A stretch of DNA of 56,704 nt, taken from contig MU619251.1 in NCBI GenBank assembly GCA_025201805.1, positions 1 through 56,704 of the forward strand, written 5' to 3'. The translations under genes and the position numbers were made by a program. The notes under the pieces were generated by a model. It was not told where the DNA came from, did no database searches, and saw nothing but the letters and a program-made list of their open reading frames with translations. Below are positions 9,819-20,320 of this stretch, piece by piece (the first letter of the stretch is position 1; every line of letters begins with the position of its first letter). The stretch is from Parasitella parasitica. Taxonomy: Eukaryota; Mucoromycota; Mucoromycetes; Mucorales; Mucoraceae.

Positions 9819-11548
9819 CTATTCTTGCATCATATCTTCATTCTCATCATCTTGTTGATCAGGACCGTCCATGTTAATAGCCATTTCATCCATCATTTCT
9901 TCTAGAGAAATCTCTGGGAACTCCTCATCTGAACCATCATCGTCCGTCATGTCATTATTACCAGCTTGTGTATCGGAAGCGATAGGATTACTATTTTGGT
10001 TTTTGAAAATATTGATAGTGGATCTAAATTCAGGATCTTCTTCAATATCACGCATAAAGAGCTCCATATCGTTTTCAATCTTGGCTTGTTCTTGCTTACG
10101 AGGTAGCATCTCATCCACTTCTTTGCCCAATTGTTGCAGTTTCCAGCTTCTCTGCTTAACCTTCTTTCTGCGAACAGGATATGCTTTACGAACCAATACA
10201 ACATCAGGTAAGTCGGCCGCATTTAAATGATCGAAATCATCGTTATTGAAGTTGGCACGGGCAAGGTCATAACCTAAAACAGTATCACCGGGATTCAAGA
10301 TAGCGCCCAAATGAGATCGAGCAATGAATTGTTCATCGTTTCGACCAAAATCTGACATACGAGCGACATGCACATCACATAGGACTCTTTTGCCGTTGAT
10401 GGGTCCAAGAGGCTCAACGTCCAAGACGTAGTATTCAATCATGGATTTAGCGCTACCCAAAGGATTGAAGGGATGGCGATAGTATTGTGTAGTTGATACA
10501 TCGGCTATAGCTAATGTATTGACATCCATCAAGTGGATAGAGTTGCTGATACGGACACATATCAATAATTGATTGATGTTACCAAAATTGTTGGCCAACT
10601 TTTTGGGTATGCAAACAAGATCGTCTTTACAGATGGGTACAATTTCAGCAGAGTATGTAAATTTATAATTGCTGACACTAGTGTGGATATCTTTTGAAAT
10701 AAGCTGTTCAGATGATTTGTATCTATGACGACTGGTTAAAACACAATTTGCTAATTCATTAGAAGGATTCTTACTTCATGGGCACAACAGCTTGTAAAAA
10801 TTCCACCATCTTGATAGCATGACCACGAGCACCATAGTAAAAATCAATACCATCCTTTGTTTCCTTAATATTTGTGGTATCCTTGTGTGCATTGTGTTTC
10901 AAGATCAACTGCTCCAGATACAAGAAAGTACGTTTATGCTCAACCTTTTGACGCAACTGAACTACTGCCTTCCAGGTATTCTGCGCAGCCAAGCGAGTAC
11001 ATTCATCACACTGCTGACCGGAGACTACATACTCGACCTCGAATATTTGTTGCAAGATGGTGTTGACAAACACTTCTTTTTGAATAGTCAGTTTGACCTT
11101 AATACGCTTACTGTGAGGCTCTGTCCAAATGAAACCTGCATCGATCAAGCGCACTTTGTTGAGGCCCTTTAGTTTCTTCAGACAGAGTGTCAATAATTCT
11201 CGAGATTCGAGTTGTGCATTGACCCACAAGCCGGGAGGTTGCAAATAACGTTCGCAATTACGACAGAAATGAAGAGTTGCTTGCTTGGGAATGCCTTCAG
11301 TAATATCAACTTCATTACGGATACAATTGACACACATGTTGGCAGCATTGGGAGGTGTAGGTGCACCACAGCCAGGACACTATTGGGAAGTTTGGTTAGA
11401 TCATGTGTGTTACTGCGGCAGATGTTTGACATTTGAGGGTCTGGGTCATTACCAAACTATAGAATGCAAAGAATTAATACTGAATTTTCGTAGCTTTTTG
11501 ACAAGATACATACATTAATTGCTCAACAATTTCAGGGTGATAATCCAT
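9819..11548 (-). CDS. NMD3: NMD3, 60S ribosomal subunit nuclear export adaptor
   Basis: Proposed exons are 11548-11514, 11456-11453 (4 nt), 11379-10775 and 10731-9819, giving 518 aa. The protein matches Nmd3 along its length. It has an N-terminal zinc-binding part (CPGCG, CVNC, FCRNCERYLQPPG, CDEC), the block SRELLTLCLKKLKG, EPHSKRIKVKLTIQKE, FLYLEQLILKHNAH and the mid-domain VPICKDDLVCI. The C-terminus is acidic and Leu/Ile/Met-spaced (PEISLEEMMDEMAINMD), as expected for the nuclear export signal. NMD3 binds the pre-60S particle at the E/P-site face and recruits Crm1. The 43-bp and 57-bp introns have good signals. The first two exons rest on reading frame and homology (see findings); a single 130-bp intron is the alternative. 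It faces RLP24 head to head. Confidence 0.95.
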
Positions 11549-11763
11549 GACGCTTTATTTTCTCAAGTTATAGAAGGTAATGATGTAGAAGAAGAGTTTT
11601 TCGACTTTGTTGCTTGCTCATTTTATAAAAAATTGAATATGAAAAGGTGTCTTCCCCAAGCCACTACAATAAGGCACATTTACCAGAAAGAAAAAACCTT
11701 TTTTTTTTTTTGTTTTTTGTTTTTTGTTTGATTAATAATATCGTTTTATTTGACTAATCAAAA
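11549..11763. promoter_or_regulatory. Shared bidirectional promoter NMD3 / RLP24
   Basis: 215 bp separate the two start codons. The segment carries a long T tract near 11700-11730 on the RLP24 side. The TTTTATAAAAAATTG stretch near 11622-11636 resembles neither a clear TATA for one gene nor a perfect RRPE-type AAAAATTTT box. Both genes serve late 60S maturation. Confidence 0.6.
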
Positions 11764-12349
11764 ATGCATATTACTCGTTGTTATTTCTGTTCAGGACCTT
11801 GTTATCCTGGCCATGGTACCATGTTTGTTCGTAACGACAGCAAGGTTTGTAGAAAAGCACATTATTTAGCGCAAATCTAAACATTGCGCCATCATAGACT
11901 TTCCGTTTTTGTAGATCTAAATGTCACAAAAATTTCAAAATGAAGCGTAATCCTCGTAAGGTTCGCTGGACAAAGGCCTTCAGAAAGGCTAGTGGGAAGG
12001 AAATGGTCATTGTAAGTCTTTTTGGAGCGACTATATCCTTATTGAATACTGATCATTATTGTAGGATTCCACCTTTGAATTTGAAAAACGTCGTAATGTG
12101 CCTGTTCGTTATGATCGTAACATGATGGCTACTACAATCAAGGCTATGAAACGTGTGCAGGAAATCAGAGCTAAGCGGGAGCGTGCATTCTACAAGAATC
12201 GCATGGCCGGTAATAAGGAGAAGGAGAAGGAAGATGACATCCGTGTTGTCAATCAAAACATTGAATTGGCCCCTCTGGAATCCAAGAAGAGAGTCCAAGC
12301 TATCAAGGCTGAGAAAGAAAAGAACGAGAGTATGGATATGGAGAATTAA
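11764..12349 (+). CDS. RLP24: RLP24, ribosomal L24-like 60S biogenesis factor
   Basis: Exons 11764-11844, 11898-12011 and 12065-12349 (two 53-bp introns, phase 0) give 159 aa. The N-terminal zinc ribbon reads [13 protein letters not shown] followed by [12 protein letters not shown] (four Cys pairs). The diagnostic [20 protein letters not shown] follows, then [16 protein letters not shown] and [16 protein letters not shown]. This is Rlp24/RSL24D1 rather than ribosomal L24 itself, shown by the long basic extension and the [15 protein letters not shown] block. Rlp24 occupies the L24 site on pre-60S and is exchanged by the AAA ATPase Drg1 in the cytoplasm. The acidic C-tail seen in yeast is much shorter here. 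The divergent neighbour is NMD3. Confidence 0.95.
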
Positions 12350-13696
12350 AATAACAGATCAGAAGTCTTCTTGCATGGTTCCTATAGCTTTGCAAAATTT
12401 GTATATAGAATAAAAAGAATTTTAGAGCTCAAAATGACTTTTATAAGGCCTAAAAAGCCTCAAATATGTATATTTGATAGTTGTTACCGATAGCTGTTCA
12501 GTTTGTAACTGAGTATACTGGCGATGTTAAGAGGGTTTGAAGGAAAGCACCGCAAAGACAACAGGCATGTAGCATTTTTTGGTATAATATGAAATCATCT
12601 TATTACACTCTTTTTAATTACTTGAAATTTTGGATGGTAAGACATTGACAATAAGGAAATAGATTATAATGAGGTATTTAGGATATGTAGCAATACTAGT
12701 GGCAATATATCTATTTCAATTTACTAATAGGATTATCAAGATCTTTAACAGCTAAAAGTAAGATATCCATGATCAATAGTTTGGTGATCACTAAATGATA
12801 CCGTTTGCTTTTAAACTACTGATATAAATAGTATCGATTTCTATATCTCATTTTTCTTTCTCGCAACAAATTCTGTTAGAACTATCTATGGGCATCTTGG
12901 ATCCCAAAAAAAAAAACCAATATAAAGCTCCACTTTGTATCAAACAAGTCTGACTACCTTGTGAATTTTATTTCCAGCCTTGATTTCTTTTTTCTTTCTA
13001 GCTCTAACTCTCTTTTACTTATACTTAGTATCATAGCTTTGGTTTAATACAAAAAAAAGTATCATAGCTTTGGAGTTACTATGCCGTATTACATTATAAT
13101 GACCAAGTAAAATAATTATATGCATTGTTCCCTATTGGGTTTTTTTTGACTCTGAATAAATTTGTTTCTTTAATCATTTGTAAATGATCACTCCTCCATA
13201 TCCCACATTAACTAGAACATTTACTAGTAATTACTCAAGTCAATGTCCTAATGGATTTTTAATAAATAGGAAAACCAAGTTCTATAGTTTATGAAGGCGA
13301 AATTAGCCTAAGTGTTATATTTACTTATGATATGAAAACCACTGCTTCCCGTTGGCGAATTTGTGCGCACTTTTCATTGATGCAGATGTTTTTATTCGAT
13401 AATGGCCCTCAGTCAATCCCATTCTTTCTCGGTTCTACTACTGTTTATTTGGCAAAAGTTACGACCAAAAATTCCGCAAAATTGATATAGACATTGCCCA
13501 GTGAAAACCAAGTTATCATGCCTGATTTACTGAAGCATAGAAAAGGCTTTCTTTTGCTCTTTTTCGAAGCCTATCAGCGATTATTATTGTTATGTCAAAA
13601 GACTGATAAAATGAATCTGCCAAAGGTTACACTTTTATTCATAATACATCTTTCGATGTGTTATATACACATTCATTACACTAGGGTTTTACTGTC
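12350..13696. other. Intergenic AT-rich DNA, no gene seen
   Basis: 1.35 kb downstream of RLP24 without convincing coding sequence. A short imperfect direct duplication (GTATCATAGCTTTGG at about 13026 and 13060) is visible. A segment near 13430-13500 (TTTATTTGGCAAAAGTTACG onward to ATTGCCCAGT) recurs in diverged form at about 15470-15595, so both are probably pieces of one dispersed repeat. Confidence 0.4.
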
Positions 13697-14760
13697 TATG
13701 TTGAGATCTGCAAGATCGAAATAAGAAAAGTATTATATAAAACGTTGAATTAACGAAATACGAAAACTTGAGATTACTTTATTAAAGATTCAACTTTGCA
13801 TCTGCTATTTATACTTTTTACAACTACATAAATTTTTGGTGACTTATTTGAAATACTAGTCGACACTAATCGATAAGAATAATTTGCAAGCAACATCATA
13901 TCCTTAACAGGGTACGATGTTTTATTATACTACAGGGCTATTGATCTTTGATCTGACAATACCTTATTGTTTGTCAATCATACAGATCTGTGTTACAGAT
14001 AACCTTCATGTTATTGATATAACAAAATATACAGATTTATTTTATACGATAATACATCCAAGGTCTTTCTACTTTCCGCTTTTATATTCTAATTTGATCT
14101 GCCATCATTTAAAATAGAAGACCGTGATTATGTACTTCAATTTTGAAGATTGGAGATTGCCCAAAGGATGTAGTATTATACTTGTCAACACAGGAGAATG
14201 AAGTCTTTGTTTCAAATCAAGAAGGTTATCTGTATCGCCGATCTGTGTGATTGACAAACAATAAGGTACTGTCAGATCAAAGATCAATAGCCTTGCAGTA
14301 TAATAATACATTGTACCCTGTGTCGGTTTTCGCCTATTAATGGAAGGTTGAATCTCATCTCAATTCCAATATTGACACTGACATTCAAATGGAATTGTAT
14401 AAAGACTTTTAGAAACCAGGACCAGAGCAATCCTGGCTTCCTTTTCAATCTTTTATAAAGACCCTACGTTCTCCGTGATATAATCACTTGTAGTCTCTTT
14501 ATTTAACTGTCTTTGGAAATAATCGTTATTCATATAACTCTCACCCTGCCAAGGATATGACGTTGCTTGCAAATTACTCTTATCGATTAGTATCGACTAG
14601 TATTTCAAATAAGTCACCAAAAATGTATGTAGTTGTAAAAAGTATAAATAGCAGATGCAAAATTGAATATGTAATAAAGTAATTTCAAGTTTTTGTATCT
14701 CGTTAATTCAACGTTTTGTTTTATACTTTTCTTATTTTCGATCTTGCAGATCTCAACATA
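13697..14760. repeat. 1.06-kb imperfect inverted repeat (LTR- or foldback-like)
   Basis: The left arm 13697-14007 and right arm 14221-14760 are reverse complements, and both outer ends begin TATGTTGAGATCTGCAAGAT. Arms agree over long stretches (for example TGCATCTGCTATTTATACTT and TTTTGGTGACTTATTTGAAA). The right arm carries about 229 bp that the left lacks, and CAGGGT stands at both edges of that extra segment. The arms therefore produce near-identical short frames on opposite strands at 13917-14117 and 14105-14311; these are not genes. The outer TGTTGA...TCAACA edges and an internal TATAAATAG followed by AATAAAG would suit a pair of opposed solo LTRs. A foldback element is the alternative. 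Confidence 0.85.
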
Positions 14761-14849
14761 ATTTTTTATCGCAATGTAAATGATAACTCTGTTTGCTGGT
14801 CGTGAAAAATCAAGGGGACACTATCGCATTTACCTATATAGTATATTTA

Positions 14850-14885
14850 AGATCTGCCAAGATCGAAACAAAAAAAAAAGTATAA
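14850..14885 (+). repeat. Third partial copy of the inverted-repeat terminus
   Basis: GATCTGCCAAGATCGAAAC followed by an A run and AGTATA repeats the first 35 bp of the inverted-repeat arms with one extra C. It lies 90 bp outside the right arm, in the same orientation as the left arm. Confidence 0.6.
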
Positions 14886-15931
14886 ATTAGGATGCTATGT
14901 TTGCTGTATTCATAGAATACCATGGTTACTACTACTTCAACTCAGTTGCAATGACAACTGTTCCTGATCTGATCTAAGGCAAAATTTCATCGATTATTCT
15001 TTTTAGTAAATAAAAGTAATCGATAGGATCTCTTTTATACGAAACCATCTTTCTGGTTTCTACTTATTCTAAATTGCAAAGCTCAACTTATATCGATGAA
15101 TGATTCACTTTCATCACGATTAACTGATCTTGCTCTGACAACTACTGTGTTATAATCTTGTTTGACAATTAAATATCAAACATGGCCTGATTGTATTTTA
15201 TAATAAATTGATTCAGAAAGATTTATTCTGATAAAAATAGACTGCCTCTTGTCAATCAATAAATCAATAGTTTTGTACCTGTTAAATTAAGTCTTTATTA
15301 CTTTCTTATATTCTTTACATCACATTCAATCACTTGCTGTGCTCATTTTCAAGACCTGGAAAAACACTACTAAATTTGTAGATACCAATGAAAATACTAA
15401 TAAAAATGATGTTATTAAATATTGCTGATCTTTCCCTTGTGCTTTCCAGGGTAGAACTTGGTTCTAAGGTTTATTATTTAGCAGAAGTTTTACGACCAAA
15501 TGTCTCTGCTGCAAATTTCTGTTAATTATATTTTGAAAATTAAAAATGCTTCAGTACATATAACTTTTGTTGTTTGAAATATTGCCCAGTAATAATTAAC
15601 TGTTTATGTTCTGCATCAAAGCTCATATAAGTAATGCTCATTGTGCGCCTACAGGTATCGGTTTAACCTACGTGTACGCTCTATTTTTCGGCCAAAAATG
15701 AAACTATAAGTTCCAAGATTTTATTTTAAGGTATATTTACCATTGATTTTTATGAGAACATGTTAAGCTATAGATGTTGCTATGTCTTACTCCTCAATTC
15801 GAAATGGGCACTCACGGGCAAAGCATGTACCTGCGGTGATAGTACGGTTTGGCAGGAAATTTAACTTGAGCAGGTATGCTTTTATCGTTCGTTTTCAAAT
15901 CGCGCCTCAAACCTTCATTGCTAAACATCTC
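14886..15931. other. Repeat-derived AT-rich DNA, no intact gene
   Basis: No supported gene. The region holds the second copy of the dispersed segment described at about 13430-13500. The plus-strand frame starting at 15782 ends inside the LINE insertion and is interrupted by it. The host sequence at 15782-15943 may itself be old coding debris. Confidence 0.4.
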
Positions 15932-15943
15932 ATATTGAGTATC

Positions 15944-16709
15944 TCAACAGCTAGAAGTCTTCCAAGACGTCGGTCTTGTCACTAAAATTACTACCAAGAC
16001 ATTTCGACAAGCCTGTGCTTCCGCAACTGTCGCCCCAGCATACTTGTCTTCCATCGCGTCCACCCACTGGCAATTGTTTTGGAGTTTATGTCTAACGATG
16101 GTACAGAGAAATGTAGTCTACCGCTTTATCAACAACTGCATCCCTCACAAAGCCCGTTTAAACCGTATCTTTCCGGAACTCCATCCTTCCAACCTTTGCA
16201 TGATCTGCTCCTCCTCAGTTGATTCCAGTGAACACTTTTTGTTTGACTGCCCTGCCAAAGCATCAGTTTGGCAGGCTGTGATATTTGAGTTTCTCTGGCC
16301 AACTGTCACCATTTCCGACATCATCCTGGCAATTAGATCGTTTGATTTTTACAACATTCGGTACAGTCAACGAAATGGGGTACCAGCGTCGGTCATCGTA
16401 TTCATTACCTTGGCCAACATTTGGAGATCCCATTTTCGCACTGTATTTGACCGCACACTCTTCACCACAGCAGCAGTATTGGCCGGTATCCGACTCGATA
16501 TTTCAAAACGTATCGATGAAGATCATGTCCATACACTGTTGTGATCATGCTCTTATGAGCTTATTTTTGTTCTTTTTTTATTAACCGTTTATTTAGCCTT
16601 GACATATGTATTATCTTATTAGTTACCAAATCATTTTGCGCCCGTCTCTTGAGGCAGTCTCATCACTGTTCTTTACGCGGAGCAATCAATAAAAACCTTT
16701 AAAAAAAAA
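15944..16709 (+). mobile_element. 5'-truncated LINE (non-LTR retrotransposon) with poly(A) tail and target-site duplication
   Basis: An open frame from just after the 5' junction to the stop at 16544 encodes the C-terminal end of a LINE reverse-transcriptase polyprotein. This is the zf-RVT domain, with conserved tryptophans, YRFINNCIPHKARLNRIFP, then LCMICSSSVDSSEHFLFDCP (Cys-x2-Cys...His...Cys). After the stop come a roughly 150-bp 3' UTR containing TTTACGCGGAGCAA, AATAAAAACC and an A run. ATATTGAGTATC occurs at 15932-15943 just before the element and again at 16710-16721 right after the tail, so it is a 12-bp target-site duplication (one A may belong to the tail). RT and endonuclease domains are missing; this copy is dead on arrival but its remaining frame is intact. 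Confidence 0.9.
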
Positions 16710-16721
16710 ATATTGAGTATC

Positions 16722-17000
16722 CAATTTGGGTAATACAGAGCGTTCGTTGTCAAGGGTTGAATTTTGCATCGAATCATAATACAGGTTGTAGCACTATTTA
16801 TATACAATTTTATTCTAGTAGAAAATTAAACGAAAATATTGTAATAATCAGTCAAATCAAAGTAGTTGCTTGATGGCCTGTTGAGAAATAGGTCGACAAT
16901 GTTTAGTGTTTAAAGAGAGAAAATTGGCCCTGGTTTATTGAATTATGTTAAATACCAGGAGATGTGCAAAAATGTGCTTTGTAATTCACTGTAATTCAGC

Positions 17001-17032
<32 letters not shown>

Positions 17033-17574
17033 GATAAATTGAGACAGCAAAGGTGTATATCCAGAATCAAAAAGTGAGCAATTATCTTACTAGCATTAGA
17101 GTGTACCCTGCAGGTTACCCTAAAGTTGAGAAATTGTGGTTTTTATAATTAATTTATTTATTATGGTGGGAATTCATCGGATAGGAAGCATTTGGTGCGT
17201 TTCATAGTACTTGATTCGGTTGGAAATTGTAGCATCTACTCACAAACGTACCCTGTAGCGTTTTTATTGCCATAGTACGGTAGTAGTTGTTGTACGATAG
17301 ATATTTCACGTTCTAGGTTTACAAAAACCCATCAAGGAATCCTGATGTATAATCATCATATAGCGTATATTAAGGTGTTTAGCAGTTTTCATTTGCTGCA
17401 GGATCAATGTGAGCTGCTATCTACAGATACGGTTTATGGCATCATCCTGTTTAGTGATATCATACAAAATAATACCATGACGCGGTAACTAAACTTTGCA
17501 GGATGATCATGGTACCTGTGTGGGGGCCACCAGCATTCATTTTAAACACTCTTTCTTCTTCTTTTGAGCAAAAA
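16722..17574. other. Upstream region of the KMO gene, no gene seen
   Basis: Non-coding. It contains a 28-nt T tract (17005-17032) and two GTACCCTG-containing stretches near 17103 and 17248. The last few hundred bases are the presumed KMO promoter and leader. An upstream in-frame ATG at 17503 exists, but the conserved protein begins at the ATG at 17575. Confidence 0.5.
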
Positions 17575-19220
17575 ATGTCAACAAACCAAAATCAAGCTGT
17601 TGTAGGTATAGTTGGCGGTGGTCTTGTAGGTGCATTGAACGCAATCTATTTCGCTCAAAGAGGCTGGAAAGTCGAGCTTTATGAGCTTCGCCCTGGTAAA
17701 GTATCGCCTTTGGTATATAGTATTTGCAGGTGACTGATGTTTCTCACTTTTCATGATAGATATGCGACTTCCAATCCATAGAGAGAGCAGAAAAGGAAAG
17801 TCTATCAACCTTGCCCTTTCAGAAAGAGGTCTCAGCGCATTGAGAGGCACTGGATTAGATCTTGAAAAGACAATTTTGGAAGCATCTGTGCCCATGAGAG
17901 CTAGAATGGTTCACACCGGTAAAAATGGAACGCAGATGTCTCAAGCTTACGATGTCAATGGCCAGGTAAACTTGCATTGAAATGCCAAGCTCCTATGGCC
18001 TAATTTCAATTGTTTAGCACATCAACGCCGTCGACAGAGCTAGATTAAACGAACTTTTGTTGGATGAAGCCGAGTCATTAGCCAATGTGACAGTTCACTT
18101 TGAGCATCGATTGGTGACAGCCGACTTTGACAACAATACTGTAAACTTTATGACAAGGTAGGTCGGCACGAAAGGTATCAGTCGATCGTAAGGAAGATTA
18201 TTGAGTATTTTTTCTTTTTTTTTTTTCCATAGCGATGGAGAAAAGACGTACAAAAACGACCTCGTCATAGGCGCAGATGGCGCATACTCCAAAACCAGAG
18301 CTCAAATGATGCGTCATATGAGAATGGATTACAACCAGGAATACATTGACACTGGCTATTGTGAATTGTCCATGCCTCCTGCTAAAGGGGCTGATGGCAA
18401 GCCTACTTTTGCGTTAGATCCTAATCACTTGCACATCTGGCCCAGACATACTTTCATGTTGATTGCTCTCCCTAACCCTGATTTTTCATTCACTTGCACC
18501 TTATTTATGCCTTTTCAAATGTTTGAGGATATCAAGACAGAAGAGCAGCTTATGGCATTCTTTTCCGAGAACTTTAATGACTCTATTCCGCTTATTGGAG
18601 AAGCTGACTTGAAGTCTGATTTCTTTGCTAATCCTCGAGGCTCCTTGGTCACCGTAAAAGCCTCTCCTCACAATTACAAGGACAAATCTATCATTATCGG
18701 CGACGCTGCTCATGCCATGGTTCCCTTTTATGGCCAGGGCATGAATTGCGGATTTCAAGACGTTGAGGTCCTGCACCAAATTCTAGATCAGCATCAGGTC
18801 AAGCCGCAATCAAATAAGGATGGCGTGATTGTGGGCCTGGAAAAGGCACTGAATGATTATTCCAAGATTCGTGTCAAGGATGCTCATGCCATTTGCGATT
18901 TGGCCATGTACAATTATTATGAGATGCGCCATGCTGTCACTTCTTACAAGTTTTTGGCTAGAAAGAAATTGGAGGGTGCTATTCATTCTGTATTTCCTCG
19001 CTTAATTATACCTTTGTACACCATGGTTAGTTTCTCGACACTCCCCTATTCGAAGGCTATCGACCGCTGGCATCGACAGACTCACTGGTTAAATTTCGCC
19101 ATGATATCCACTACTGTGATTGCAGCCTCCGCTGCTATATTGGTTGTATTCAAAAAGAGAGACCATTTCATGTTTTCTATAACCCGTGCTATTGAATCAG
19201 TTAGAAAATCAAGACAATAA
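17575..19220 (+). CDS. BNA4: Kynurenine 3-monooxygenase
   Basis: Exons 17575-17695, 17760-17965, 18018-18157 and 18233-19220 give 484 aa. The enzyme hydroxylates L-kynurenine to 3-hydroxykynurenine with FAD and NADPH, on the outer mitochondrial membrane, in the de novo NAD pathway. The N-terminal dinucleotide-binding motif is [20 protein letters not shown] with the following acidic residue (VELYE). Next are the KMO-specific [19 protein letters not shown], then [11 protein letters not shown] and the second FAD motif [20 protein letters not shown]. Near residues 435-460 a hydrophobic helix ([17 protein letters not shown]) followed by basic residues is the expected C-terminal membrane anchor. 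The start at 17575 is preferred over 17503 because conservation begins there. It is convergent with the phosphatase gene. Confidence 0.95.
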
Positions 19221-19509
19221 AATATAGTATGCAACAGATGCCAATATGACTGATATCATGAATACATAAAATTCATGGTGTAAAATAACTCAAGATCAAA
19301 TGATTTATGCTAGATATACTTTATGCATACAAATGCATACAGCTTTCCCATGTACTAAACAGCAAGGTAATTTGTCGTTTCTGATTGTGTTAGAGTCAAT
19401 ACTATCCGCTGCATATATCCATGAATGGGACCAATTTATTATCATTAATTTATATAGAGGATGCATTTAACAAATACCTATTTCTTTTTGACTCGATGCG
19501 ATATTCTGT

Positions 19510-20284
19510 TTACATGGCAGAATATACAGTTTGAAAATGAAACATCGGCAGGTCTTTAGTAAATGTTCTTTTCCATGTCTGTATTGTGCTTCCATAATCA
19601 CTGACCAGAAAGACCCGTGATCTTCTGGGCCAGCCTAAATGTTCTGCGCCGTAACCGCCCACACCAGCACCGCCAGCATAGCATAGCTGGATACCCTCCT
19701 TTTCCAAGCAGTAGTCGTTGACATGATCATGTCCACTGGAAAACATCACTGGATTTACTATTTCACGTTCAAAAAGTCAAATCCACACAAAACCTACCAA
19801 GATGTTACTTTAATATCCCCAGCTATCCATGTAATGGGCTTATTAGCAAAAAGTTTGGCATGAATACACATGGATTTGTTTGCTTGTATACCTGTTTTGA
19901 ATGCCTCAAGAGCAGATAGCTTATTCTTTTTGGGGCTGGATACCTCTTCACGAGCGTCACCTAATTTCACAACAGGCTTATTGTCGTTCTCCTGATGGTA
20001 TTCCCTGTGTGTGTTGCATAAATCATAGGTGGGTCTTTTTATATATTCACAAGGCAGTGGTGCAATGCTCTTACCAAATAGGGATGTGAAAGAATGCAGC
20101 AGCAGCAGGGCTTGTGGGAAGCTTTTGAAAAGTAGAGGCAGATGCAATAACCCAATCGAGCTGCTCAGATTTGATGAAATCGTACCCATCTTGACCCTCT
20201 TCCAATGGATAAGCATGGGAGTCGAGGAAGTACATTGTAAAATCATGGGCGCTATGGTACAAGCTTGTTAACGTTATATTCACT

Positions 20285-20320
<36 letters not shown>

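Noticed and set aside
11190-11432. Alternative NMD3 N-terminus starting MSNICRSNTH
   Set aside because: It is out of frame with the conserved zinc ribbon and has no family support.
13917-14311. Two similar short proteins on opposite strands
   Set aside because: They are the two arms of the inverted repeat read on opposite strands, not paralogous genes.
4486-17256. Recurrent CAGGGTAC / GTACCCTG octamer (about 4486, 13910, 14312, 17103, 17248)
   Set aside because: Two of the five are the two arms of one inverted repeat; the remaining count is near chance for a window this size.
17503-17574. 24-codon upstream extension of KMO
   Set aside because: It is in frame, but conservation starts at the ATG at 17575 and the extension has no targeting-signal character.
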